54,928 bases of DNA, taken from positions 1-54,928 of the forward strand of contig CAZZLN010000007.1 in assembly GCA_964654945.1 (NCBI GenBank), written 5' to 3'. A program made the position numbers and the translations under genes. Below the pieces are notes generated by a model, which was not told where the DNA came from, did not search any database, and was given only the letters and a program-made list of their open reading frames with translations. Positions within the stretch are counted from its first letter, which is position 1. Each line of letters starts with the position of its first letter. Below are positions 26,599 to 34,688 of this stretch, piece by piece. This DNA is from HGM11788 sp964654945. Lineage in GTDB: Bacteria; Bacillota; Clostridia; Lachnospirales; CAG-274.

Positions 26599-26615
26599 TA
26601 CATAAATTGGACTTT
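26585..26615 (-). terminator. Intrinsic terminator of the pseudokinase gene
   Basis: On the minus strand AAAGTCCAA pairs with TTGGACTTT across an 8-base loop, and seven T follow. It overlaps the stop codon of the upstream gene (26614-26616). Confidence 0.88.
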
Positions 26616-27792
26616 AATCTTGTTTTTCTGTTGCTTGGGGAACAGCCATAGTGGAAATTTCGGTTACTCTTATTTTGGAATTTTGTTCAACACTATTGCG
26701 AACATTGTTTGATTCCATAATTACTCCAATAAGTGACACAACCATAATTATAATGATTGCATATATTGTTATTCTTATCCAAAACGAAGATTCCATTATA
26801 AAGCTGTAATCTTTTTTATATTTTCCCTTAACTCGTTCCCATCTTCTCTGGGTATTTTTATTTATAATTTCTTCATAAAAAGTATCTAAATCAGCAGTTC
26901 TGTTTTTAGGATTTATATTAAGTGCATTAAATATTGCATTTTCAATATTTTTTCTTATTTTTATACCATTTGTGGATGGAGGAACAAGAGTATCGGAATA
27001 ACGTCTTGATTTTGCATCAACAGGATTTTCTTTTGTAACAACGGCATAATAAACTGCTGCTATAGAATAAACATCAGATTTTTCAGTTAGCCTTGTATAG
27101 GGCATATACTCCTCTATAGACGAATATCCCTCATTAAGAGGAAGGGGCAAAATTTCACTTAAACTTCCAAAAAACTGAAAATTAACAATCTTTACACAGC
27201 CTATTGGGTCTATAACAATATTTTTAGGCTCAATATTTCCGCATATAATTCCTAATTTATGTAAAGGATTTATAATTTTAATAATTTCAACGGCAATATG
27301 GCTTGCATAATCAATGTCAATATTCTCTGTATTTTTTATGTATTCATCGAGAGTGTTGTCCCTAAATAATTTTCTGATTATATAAACAGTATTATTATCC
27401 TCAAATGCACCGGTTATATCCAGATTTTTAATATCTTCATTAAATATTGTCTTTACATCATTTAAAATTATCTTTTTAGCTTTTTTAAATTTTTTTAATT
27501 TTTCGCCTTTCTCAACATAAACATCTTTCTGCCTTTTGATTCTTTTTGCCATATCCTTTGGAAGAAATTCATCAATATGTATTTTAGTATTCTTTTTTAA
27601 ATCATAAGCTATATATGTAGTAAATATACTGTTATATTTTTTACTCAGTCCAATTACAAATCTATTTTTAAGAACTGTTCCCGGAGTCAAATGTATTGAT
27701 TTTACAGGGGCAGATATATTATTATCATAATTGCATACTCTGCACACATTACCTTTTGTAATTACTGACATACAATTTTTACATCTATTCAT
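26614..27792 (-). CDS. Zinc-ribbon, membrane-anchored protein kinase homologue (predicted pseudokinase)
   Basis: 392 residues. Cys4, Cys7, Cys17 and Cys20 form a zinc ribbon. A Hanks-type kinase fold spans about 36-320, recognisable from IHIDEFLPKDMA, IICGNIEPKNIVI and EKSDVYSIAAVYYAVVTKE. A single membrane helix lies near 339-362, followed by a short tail. All three catalytic hallmarks are replaced: the VAIK lysine is Asp75, HRD reads C184-G185-N186 and DFG reads N204-F205-Q206; only the downstream Asn191 remains. It is therefore likely a binding or scaffold protein, not an active kinase. It has its own promoter and terminator. Confidence 0.85.
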   Translation of the reverse strand: MNRCKNCMSVITKGNVCRVCNYDNNISAPVKSIHLTPGTVLKNRFVIGLSKKYNSIFTTYIAYDLKKNTKIHIDEFLPKDMAKRIKRQKDVYVEKGEKLKKFKKAKKIILNDVKTIFNEDIKNLDITGAFEDNNTVYIIRKLFRDNTLDEYIKNTENIDIDYASHIAVEIIKIINPLHKLGIICGNIEPKNIVIDPIGCVKIVNFQFFGSLSEILPLPLNEGYSSIEEYMPYTRLTEKSDVYSIAAVYYAVVTKENPVDAKSRRYSDTLVPPSTNGIKIRKNIENAIFNALNINPKNRTADLDTFYEEIINKNTQRRWERVKGKYKKDYSFIMESSFWIRITIYAIIIIMVVSLIGVIMESNNVRNSVEQNSKIRVTEISTMAVPQATEKQD

Positions 27793-27824
27793 TAAATCAC
27801 CATCCTAAAAATGAAGCATTATTC

Positions 27825-27853
27825 ATTATAAAGGCTTTTTGTGAAAAAAACAA
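27825..27853 (-). promoter_or_regulatory. Promoter of the pseudokinase gene
   Basis: On the minus strand TTGTTT (27848-27853), 17 bases, TATAAT (27825-27830), about 33 bp upstream of the ATG. GGATGGTGA supplies a weak SD. Confidence 0.6.
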
Positions 27854-27984
27854 TAAAAATTTGATTAAAAATATACTTTCTTGCAAATTAAATAATAATG
27901 TAAGGATTATACGCAAATTTTTTATAATAAACTTATATTAAGTTTTGTTTACATTTTGTTTACAAATCAAATTCTTAAAATTTC

Positions 27985-28013
27985 TTTACTTTTTTATTAA
28001 AATATGTTATACT
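27985..28013 (+). promoter_or_regulatory. Plus-strand promoter with extended -10, no ORF behind it
   Basis: TTTACT (27985-27990), 17 bases, TATACT (28008-28013), with TGT directly before the -10. It fires away from the pseudokinase gene into a region with no reading frame and a hairpin terminator about 60 bp later. Confidence 0.55.
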
Positions 28014-28019
28014 AAAAAC

Positions 28020-28106
28020 AAGTTAAGATATTTAATTTGCTAAACTCTATTATTCATATACAACTCTCCACGAAAAAGAACATCTCTCTCCACGATGTTC
28101 TTTTTC
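28020..28106 (+). ncRNA. Candidate small RNA with two C-rich CUCUCCACGA motifs
   Basis: Bounded by the promoter at 27985-28013 and the hairpin at 28072-28106, this predicts a transcript of about 87 nt without a coding frame. CTCTCCACGA occurs twice, once unpaired (28064-28073) and once spanning the terminal loop (28086-28095). Such C-rich loops can pair with Shine-Dalgarno sequences, as in RsaE/RoxS-type RNAs. I do not recognise the RNA as a known family. The alternative is that the hairpin only terminates rnhA. Confidence 0.35.
28072..28106. terminator. Bidirectional hairpin terminator
   Basis: GAAAAAGAACATC pairs perfectly with GATGTTCTTTTTC around a 9-base loop. The A- and T-runs in the arms allow termination on either strand. 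It lies about 24 bp beyond the rnhA stop. Confidence 0.8.
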
Positions 28107-28129
28107 ATTTTATCACATTTCATATTTTA

Positions 28130-28585
28130 TTACATTTCATCTTCAATTAAATTGCCGCTTATAATTGCGTTTCTTGCAAGCTCATCACATCTTTCATTTT
28201 CAACATTATTTGCATGACCTTTAACCCACACAAAATTGACATCATGAATATCTAAAAGCTTTAACATTCTTTCCCACAAATCAACATTAAGAGCTTTTTT
28301 TCTATCTGATTTTATCCAGTTTTTTTTCTTCCAACTATAAACCCATCCTTTTGTTATGGAATCTACAACATATTTAGAATCTGAATAAAGAGTAACCTTG
28401 CAGGGTTCTTTTAAAATTTCAAGCGCTTTTATAACTGCAAGCATTTCCATTCTATTGTTAGTTGTGTTTTTATAGCCCTGACTAAGCTCTTTTCTTACAC
28501 CCTTATATAACAGCACTGCACCATAACCGCCTGTTCCCGGATTACCTGAACAGGCACCATCTGTATAAATATCAAGTTCTTTCAT
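28130..28585 (-). CDS. rnhA: Ribonuclease HI
   Basis: Cleaves the RNA strand of RNA-DNA hybrids. The true start is ATG 28585, behind AAAGGAG; the longer open frame reads back through a terminator hairpin. About 151 residues. The catalytic acids sit in IYTDGACSGNPG (Asp), NNRMEMLAVIKAL (Glu) and LYSDSKYVVD (Asp), and VKGHANNVENERCDELA carries the flexible His and last Asp. It is last in the secA-prfB run, partly insulated by the terminator at 28599-28628. Confidence 0.97.
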   Translation of the reverse strand: MKELDIYTDGACSGNPGTGGYGAVLLYKGVRKELSQGYKNTTNNRMEMLAVIKALEILKEPCKVTLYSDSKYVVDSITKGWVYSWKKKNWIKSDRKKALNVDLWERMLKLLDIHDVNFVWVKGHANNVENERCDELARNAIISGNLIEDEM

Positions 28586-28598
28586 AATTTTCTCCTTT

Positions 28599-28628
28599 AA
28601 AAAAGGACTGTATATACAGCCCTTTTTT
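28599..28628 (-). terminator. Intergenic hairpin between the nucleotidyltransferase gene and rnhA
   Basis: AAAAAGGACTGTA and TACAGCCCTTTTTT form a long stem (one wobble) with T-runs at both edges, right after the stop codon of the upstream gene. It should end most transcripts ahead of rnhA, whose SD follows at once. Confidence 0.85.
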
Positions 28629-28629
28629 A

Positions 28630-29364
28630 TCACTCACCATAAATTTCTCTTACTTCTTCGAGAGCCTTAGATGTGCCAATGTCATAACATTCTCCATTCA
28701 TTACATAGGCATATACATCTTTTTTCTTATGAAGCCACTGAAGAAAATATCCCGGAGCATCAGGACTGTTTCCTGTTGCAAGATATTCATTAAAAAGCTT
28801 TACAGTTTCTTTAGTGTACATATATGTAGCAAATGCTGCCTTGTTGCTTTTGGGATTAGAAGGCTTTTCTTCAAGGTCAAGAACCTTATTGTTTTCATCA
28901 AGAAGCACAACACCAAGCTGTTTAATCATTTCCATATCATCAAACTGTTTTACACAAACACAATCAGCTTTTTTTTCATTGTAGAAATCATAATATTCCT
29001 TTAATTTATATGTAAAAAGATTATCTCCGGCAATAATAACGACATCATCATCAATATTTCCCTGTTCAATTGTATACTGAATGTCCCCAATGGCACCTCT
29101 TTTTGTTTCATCTGAATAAGTGCCGTCATCAATAACAGTAATAGGTTTTGGATTAATCTTGTTTTTTGCCCATTCTTCAAAATTAGATGCAAACTTATGA
29201 TTACTAACAACAAATATTGAATTAACTGCATCAAGAGTGTTAATTTCTTCTACAATATAATCAATAATAGGCTTTCCGCCAACGTGAAGCAATGGCTTTG
29301 GAGTAGTTTTTGTCAATGGATATAGTCTGGTGGCATACCCTGCTACCAAAATAATTGCTTTCAT
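28630..29364 (-). CDS. Sugar-phosphate nucleotidyltransferase
   Basis: 244 residues with the GT-A-like nucleotidyltransferase fold. The signature is ILVAGYATRLYPLTKTTPKP (residues 5-24), with the metal-binding aspartate in IIAGDNLF and the sugar-phosphate site in LEEKPSNPKS. It transfers an NMP to a sugar 1-phosphate for cell-surface glycan precursors. It resembles glucose-1-phosphate thymidylyl- or uridylyltransferases, but the base and sugar cannot be fixed. No dTDP-sugar genes lie nearby. Confidence 0.88.
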   Translation of the reverse strand: MKAIILVAGYATRLYPLTKTTPKPLLHVGGKPIIDYIVEEINTLDAVNSIFVVSNHKFASNFEEWAKNKINPKPITVIDDGTYSDETKRGAIGDIQYTIEQGNIDDDVVIIAGDNLFTYKLKEYYDFYNEKKADCVCVKQFDDMEMIKQLGVVLLDENNKVLDLEEKPSNPKSNKAAFATYMYTKETVKLFNEYLATGNSPDAPGYFLQWLHKKKDVYAYVMNGECYDIGTSKALEEVREIYGE

Positions 29365-29417
29365 TTTTTATTTCCTCCCAAAAATTCATTTTTATTTAGT
29401 ATATCATAAAAATATTT

Positions 29418-30386
29418 TTAATTCAATATATTTTCATTAAACAATTTTTTAACAATGTTGTTTTCTTTTTTTGACAACTGTGCATAATATTTTTTATTAT
29501 TTAAGTAGCTTAACAATCCATCACTAAATCTAAATTTAATCTCATAGCTATGAAGAAGCTGACTTCTTAATTTATATTTATCTCTAAAATAGCGATTTGT
29601 TTTTTCATCTCCATATTTTGCATCACCTATAATGGGGTGATTTATATGTGCCATACACACTCTTATCTGATGAGATTTACCTGTTTCAAGCTTTATTTTT
29701 AAAAGAGAATAATCACCGTTTGTACATATAGTTTCATATTTTGTAAGAATAAATTTTCCCTTATCGCCTATAGACGCAAAATTATTATCATTTTTTGAAT
29801 GATAGCCTGAAACCTCTCCTGAACAATTAACCTTACCCTTTACAACAGTTATATAATATTTATCAATTAGCCTTTCTCTAAAACCTTTATTAAGCTGCTG
29901 AACTGCCTCCAGATTTTTTCCCATAACAACAATACCGCTTGTGTTTCTATCCAGCCTGTTGCATATTGAAGGAGTAAAATCAGATTCGGCAGAGGCATCA
30001 AATTCACCCTTTTCATAAAGATAGTATAAAAGCTGATCATTAAGAGTATTTTTTTTGTTATCTTTATCAGGGTGTACAATAAGTCCCTTTGGCTTATTTA
30101 CAAGAATTATATTTTTATCCTCATATATAATTTCAAAATTTCTCTCAGTCCTTTCAATTTTTTTGACCTCCATAAAATTTGAAAGAGTATCATCTGATAA
30201 AAAAAGTTTAATACTGTCGCCCACTGATAATATCTCATTGCCCTCAGCTTTTTTATTATTAAGTTTTATATTTTTCTTTCTCAGCATTTTATAAATAAAG
30301 GATTTAGGCGCTTTATTTAAATATTTTAAAAGATATTTGTCAAGACGCTGTCCTCTTTGAGCTGAAGTTATTATTATTTCTTTCAT
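29418..30386 (-). CDS. RluA-family 23S rRNA/tRNA pseudouridine synthase
   Basis: 322 residues. The N-terminal S4 RNA-binding domain (about 12-70) includes RLDKYLLKYLNKAP. The catalytic domain has the RluA motif CNRLDRNTSGIVV with the nucleophilic Asp. GKSHQIRVCMAHINHPIIGD follows as the conserved arginine and substrate loop. The target uridine cannot be named (RluC/RluD-type). It lies downstream of prfB, beyond a terminator, so it probably relies on read-through or a local promoter. Confidence 0.93.
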   Translation of the reverse strand: MKEIIITSAQRGQRLDKYLLKYLNKAPKSFIYKMLRKKNIKLNNKKAEGNEILSVGDSIKLFLSDDTLSNFMEVKKIERTERNFEIIYEDKNIILVNKPKGLIVHPDKDNKKNTLNDQLLYYLYEKGEFDASAESDFTPSICNRLDRNTSGIVVMGKNLEAVQQLNKGFRERLIDKYYITVVKGKVNCSGEVSGYHSKNDNNFASIGDKGKFILTKYETICTNGDYSLLKIKLETGKSHQIRVCMAHINHPIIGDAKYGDEKTNRYFRDKYKLRSQLLHSYEIKFRFSDGLLSYLNNKKYYAQLSKKENNIVKKLFNENILN

Positions 30387-30396
30387 TCTATCCTCT

Positions 30397-30424
30397 AAAA
30401 AAGGGAAACCTTAGGCTTCCCTTA
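30397..30424 (-). terminator. Intrinsic terminator after prfB
   Basis: On the minus strand AAGGGAAGCC and GGTTTCCCTT pair around TAA with one wobble, followed by six T. It overlaps the prfB stop codon. Confidence 0.85.
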
Positions 30425-31525
30425 ATTAATCCACTTTAAATAAGCATTAATAAACATTTCAAGATCTCCGTCCATAACAGGCTGAACGTTACCTGTTTCA
30501 GCATTTGTTCTATGGTCTTTAATCATATTATAAGGGTGGAAAACATAGCTTCTTATTTGAGAGCCCCATGCTATATCCTTAACCTCTCCTCTTATACCTT
30601 CAAGCATTTCTCCCTGCTCTTTAAGCTTTAATTCATAGAGCTTAGCTTTTAACATCTTCATAGCCATATCCTTGTTCTGAAACTGGCTTCTTTCATTCTG
30701 ACACTGAACAACAATATTGGTTGGAATATGTGTAATTCTTATAGCTGAAGAAGTTTTATTAACATGCTGCCCGCCTGCACCGCTTGCTCTGTAGGTATCA
30801 ATTCTCAAATCATCAGGATTGATTTCAATTTCAATATCATCATCAAGTTCAGGCATAACATCACAGCTTGCAAATGATGTATGACGTCTGCCGCTTGAAT
30901 CAAAGGGAGAAATTCTGACAAGTCTGTGAATACCCTTTTCACTTTTTAAATAGCCAAAGGCATTTTCACCGCTTACCATAAAAGTGACCGACTTAATACC
31001 GGCTTCATCACCCTCCTGATAATCAAGAAGCTCAAAAGCAAAATCCTGTTTTTCAACCCATTTACTGTACATTCTGTAAAGCATTGAAACCCAGTCACAG
31101 GCTTCTGTACCGCCTGCACCTGAATGAAGTGTAACAATAGCATTACAGTGGTCATACTGACCTGTGAGAAGTGTTGAAATTCTAAGATGCTCATAACTTT
31201 CAATAAATGATTCCTTAATAGCCTTAACTTCAGTCACGACAGATTCATCATCTTCCTCATTGCCCATTTCAATAAGGGTCATCATATCATCATATTTTTC
31301 TTTAAGACTGTCAAAGCCTTCTATTTTATTTTTTAACTGCTTTGTCTGCTGCAAAATTCCCTGGGCTTTTTCCATATCATTCCAGAAATCAGGGTCAGCA
31401 GCTATATCCTCCAGCTCAGTAACCTTTTCTAAAGCTTCCCCTATATTCAGAGAATCCTTAAGCTGAACAAGATTTTCTTCATAAGCTGCCATTTCTACAG
31501 CAATTTGTTCTAATTCAAAAATCAT
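30422..31525 (-). CDS. prfB: Peptide chain release factor 2
   Basis: Recognises UGA and UAA and triggers peptide release. 367 residues in one uninterrupted frame. The anticodon-like SPF tripeptide is in VRISPFDSSG, and GAGGQHVNKTSSAIR is the peptidyl-transferase-centre loop. The usual programmed +1 frameshift near codon 25 (CUU UGA C behind an SD-like sequence) is absent: codons CAACTTAAGGATTCT read through. This host therefore lacks that autoregulation. It is 18 bp after secA. Confidence 0.97.
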   Translation of the reverse strand: MIFELEQIAVEMAAYEENLVQLKDSLNIGEALEKVTELEDIAADPDFWNDMEKAQGILQQTKQLKNKIEGFDSLKEKYDDMMTLIEMGNEEDDESVVTEVKAIKESFIESYEHLRISTLLTGQYDHCNAIVTLHSGAGGTEACDWVSMLYRMYSKWVEKQDFAFELLDYQEGDEAGIKSVTFMVSGENAFGYLKSEKGIHRLVRISPFDSSGRRHTSFASCDVMPELDDDIEIEINPDDLRIDTYRASGAGGQHVNKTSSAIRITHIPTNIVVQCQNERSQFQNKDMAMKMLKAKLYELKLKEQGEMLEGIRGEVKDIAWGSQIRSYVFHPYNMIKDHRTNAETGNVQPVMDGDLEMFINAYLKWIN

Positions 31526-31543
31526 ATAAATCTTCCTTTAATG

Positions 31544-34108
31544 CTATCTTCCGCAGCAATTTTTATATTTAAGACCGCTTCCGCAAGGACATGGCTCATT
31601 TCTGCCAATCTTAGCTTCTTTTCTTACCTTTGGTCCTTTTGAAGCAGACTCATCTTTATTTGTTGCGGTAGGAGTTGCAACCTGCTCTCTTTCAGGAGCA
31701 GTCATAACTCTGACATGGAACATACCCTTAACAATATCTCTTTGAATATTGTTAGTAAGCTCATCAAACATATCATAGCTGATAAACTGATATTCAATAA
31801 GAGGGTCACGCTGTGCATAAGAACGAAGACCTATACCCTGACGCATTCTATCCATATCATCAATATGATCCATCCATTTGCTGTCTACTACTCTCAGAGT
31901 TATAACTCGTTCAAGCTCTCTCATAATTTCAGAACCATATTCTTCTTCTCTTGAATTATATTTTTGCACTGCCGCATTATATATTCTTTCGATTAATTCT
32001 TCTTTTGTAAGCTTATCCTTATCTTCATCAGATAATAAGAAATAATCCAGCTCAAATATAGGCTTAATCTGCTCATTAAGCTCTGCCATATCCCACTCAT
32101 CCGGTTCATCATCATGAAGACAGGTAGCATTTACAATTCTTGTAATAACAGCCTTAATCATAGCAAGAATTTTATCTTTGAGTTCTTCTCCGCTTAATAC
32201 CTCTCTTCTCTGAGCATATATAATTTCTCTTTGCTCATTCATAACCTTATCATAATCAAGAAGTCTTTTTCTTGCTCCAAAGTGGTTAGCCTCAACCTTT
32301 TTTTGTGCATTTTCAATTGCCTTAGAAAGAAGATTAGCTGCAATAGGCTCATCTTCAGGAAGCCCAAGCTTTGAAATCATAGCCGCTGTCTTTTCAGAGC
32401 CAAAAAGTCGCATAAGCTCATCTTCAAGAGATAAAAAGAACTTAGATTCGCCTGGATCACCCTGACGACCTGAACGACCTCTCAACTGATTATCAATACG
32501 TCTGGATTCATGACGTTCAGTACCTATAATTTTAAGACCACCAAGCTCTGTTACACCCTCTGCAAGCTTAATATCAGTACCTCTGCCGGCCATATTTGTT
32601 GCAATTGTAACTGCATTCTTTTCGCCTGCTAATGCTACAATTTCAGCTTCCTTTGCATGATACTTGGCATTTAACACCTGATGCTTGATGCCCTCCATTT
32701 TTAACATTTTGCTTAATTTTTCAGAAATATCTATATTTACTGTACCGACAAGCACAGGCTGACCTTTTTCATAAGCCTCTTTAACCTCATTCACAACAGC
32801 TCTGTATTTAGCATCTTCTGTCTGATAAACAACATCATCAAGGTCTTTTCTCACAACCGGTCTGTTAGTAGGAATACAAACTACATCAAGACCATATATA
32901 GCTCTAAATTCTCCTTCTTCTGTCTGTGCAGTACCGGTCATACCTGCTTTTTTGGCATATTTATTAAAGAAGTTCTGGAAAGTGATTGTAGCAAGAGTTT
33001 TGCTTTCTCTTTGAACCTCAACGTGTTCCTTAGCTTCAATAGCCTGATGAAGTCCATCAGAATATCTACGACCCGGCATCATACGACCTGTAAATGTATC
33101 TACAATAATAATTTCTCCATCGTTAATTACATAGTCCTTATCTAAAAACATATTGTAATTAGCTTTTAAGGCATTGTTGATATGATGCTGAATATCAAGG
33201 TTATCAGGGTCTGAAAGGTTTTCAAGATTAAAAAATTTTTCTGCCTTTGCAACACCCTCCTGTGTAAGGCTGACAGCCTTTGCTTTTTCATCTACAACAA
33301 AGTCACCTTCTTCTTCCAATTCAGCCCTTATAAGAGGATTCATAGCTTCATCTTCATTTAAAATTCTACCCTTTGTGAGAGTTTTTGCAAATGTATCAGC
33401 AAGCTCATAAAGCTTAGTGCTTTTTGCAGACTGACCTGAAATAATAAGAGGAGTTCTTGCCTCATCAATAAGTACAGAGTCCACCTCATCAATTATAGCA
33501 TAGTGAAGCTCTCTTTGAACAAGATCTTTTTCATAAACCACCATATTATCTCTAAGGTAATCAAAGCCAAGCTCATTGTTAGTTCCATAAGTAATATCGG
33601 CTGCATATGCTTCCTGTCTTTCAGTCTTTTCAAGGTCATGAAGAATAACGCCAACTTTAAGACCTAAAAATTCATGCACCTTACCCATCCACTCAGCATC
33701 ACGTTTAGCAAGATAATCATTAACTGTTACAATATGCACACCCTTACCCTCAAGAGCATTAAGATAAGCAGGACAGGTTGAAACAAGAGTTTTACCTTCA
33801 CCTGTTTTCATTTCGGCAATACGTCCCTGATGAAGAACGATACCGCCTATAAGCTGCACATCAAAATGACGCATACCAAGAACTCTCTTTGCTGCCTCTC
33901 TTACAACTGCAAATGCTTCAGGAAGAATGTCATCAAGAGTTTCTCCATTAGCAAGTCTTTGTTTAAATTCATCAGTTTTTCCTCTAAGCTGCTCATCACT
34001 AAGCTGTGATATAGAAGTTTCAAGAGAATTGATTTTAGCAACTATAGGCATAATCTTTTTTATTTCCTTATCGCTGTAGTTGCCAAATATTTTCTGTAAT
34101 AATCCCAT
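31544..34108 (-). CDS. secA: Preprotein translocase ATPase SecA
   Basis: Drives Sec-dependent export across the membrane. 854 residues. The Walker A is EMKTGEGKTL (about 100), with the DEAD-type motif DEVDSVLIDEARTPLI, GMTGTA in the cross-linking region and the helicase motif GRGTDIKL. The C-terminus carries the zinc-binding SEC-C motif CPCGSGLKYKNCCG, complete with its cysteines. Length and domain order are standard. Confidence 0.98.
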   Translation of the reverse strand: MGLLQKIFGNYSDKEIKKIMPIVAKINSLETSISQLSDEQLRGKTDEFKQRLANGETLDDILPEAFAVVREAAKRVLGMRHFDVQLIGGIVLHQGRIAEMKTGEGKTLVSTCPAYLNALEGKGVHIVTVNDYLAKRDAEWMGKVHEFLGLKVGVILHDLEKTERQEAYAADITYGTNNELGFDYLRDNMVVYEKDLVQRELHYAIIDEVDSVLIDEARTPLIISGQSAKSTKLYELADTFAKTLTKGRILNEDEAMNPLIRAELEEEGDFVVDEKAKAVSLTQEGVAKAEKFFNLENLSDPDNLDIQHHINNALKANYNMFLDKDYVINDGEIIIVDTFTGRMMPGRRYSDGLHQAIEAKEHVEVQRESKTLATITFQNFFNKYAKKAGMTGTAQTEEGEFRAIYGLDVVCIPTNRPVVRKDLDDVVYQTEDAKYRAVVNEVKEAYEKGQPVLVGTVNIDISEKLSKMLKMEGIKHQVLNAKYHAKEAEIVALAGEKNAVTIATNMAGRGTDIKLAEGVTELGGLKIIGTERHESRRIDNQLRGRSGRQGDPGESKFFLSLEDELMRLFGSEKTAAMISKLGLPEDEPIAANLLSKAIENAQKKVEANHFGARKRLLDYDKVMNEQREIIYAQRREVLSGEELKDKILAMIKAVITRIVNATCLHDDEPDEWDMAELNEQIKPIFELDYFLLSDEDKDKLTKEELIERIYNAAVQKYNSREEEYGSEIMRELERVITLRVVDSKWMDHIDDMDRMRQGIGLRSYAQRDPLIEYQFISYDMFDELTNNIQRDIVKGMFHVRVMTAPEREQVATPTATNKDESASKGPKVRKEAKIGRNEPCPCGSGLKYKNCCGR

Positions 34109-34277
34109 TTGTTACACCTCATATTAATTTCTTGCGTTTATATTAATTTTAGCAAAATACACATTTTCATACATATTATATTCTAACAGATAATAGAGCT
34201 ATTATCAACCATAAATTACAAAAATTATATATTCTTTATGAAAAATTAAGTTTCTCAATTTTTTTATTTCCTAGTAT

Positions 34278-34306
34278 ATCGTATCATTTATTATATAATT
34301 TGTCAA
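34278..34306 (-). promoter_or_regulatory. Candidate secA promoter
   Basis: On the minus strand TTGACA (34301-34306), 17 bases, TACGAT (34278-34283). It would give a leader of about 165 nt ahead of secA. Nothing structured is evident in that AT-rich leader. Confidence 0.45.
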
Positions 34307-34478
34307 TGTTTTTATATAAATTTATTATCAAATTTAATGTTGATTATTTTTAAAATGTTCTATTCATAGTATAATAGGCAGAAATATTTATTCCTTTCCA
34401 TAGACTTTTCCCCTGCATCCGATTTATTCAATACCATTGATAATATTATCTTATTTATAACTGCGAATGACTCTTTTC

Positions 34479-34622
34479 TGTCCACTTTATTGACTATAGT
34501 TCTATTAATGGCTGTATTTCAGTACTTTAATTTCATTTTCTTCTTGACATAATAAAAACCTCCAAACTGATAATCTTATCATATATCGGTTTAGAGGTTT
34601 ACACAATCTTTGGGATAGACCC
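34479..34622 (-). mobile_element. Relic of an IS256-like element end (copy 2)
   Basis: A diverged, slightly shorter copy of 37-201 in the same orientation: GGGTCTATCC edge, AAGATTGTGTAAACCTC, the same hairpin (CCTCCAAACTGA..TCGGTTTAGAGG) and the same far edge AGTCAATAAAGTGGACA. The embedded peptide start is degenerate (a stop at codon 6). The rest of the secA-TPR gap (34109-34478) is AT-rich with no gene seen. Confidence 0.6.
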
Positions 34623-34662
34623 AACACAATCCACATTAACAAATTCTGATGTGGTTTGTGTT
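34623..34662. terminator. Strong hairpin abutting the IS-like relic, downstream of the TPR gene
   Basis: AACACAATCCACAT pairs with ATGTGGTTTGTGTT over 14 bp (one wobble) around a 12-base loop. It begins at the last base pairs of the relic edge. There is no immediate T-run on the minus strand, so it may instead be a folded RNA end or a repeat arm. Confidence 0.5.
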
Positions 34663-34688
34663 AATTATGGACTTTTTTTACAGCCCCT

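Noticed and set aside
26546..26613. Cobalamin riboswitch ahead of cbiA
   Set aside because: Only 68 bp separate the genes, and a promoter and terminator already fill them.
31440..31525. Programmed +1 frameshift in prfB
   Set aside because: The reading frame is uninterrupted and the slippery UGA site is absent.
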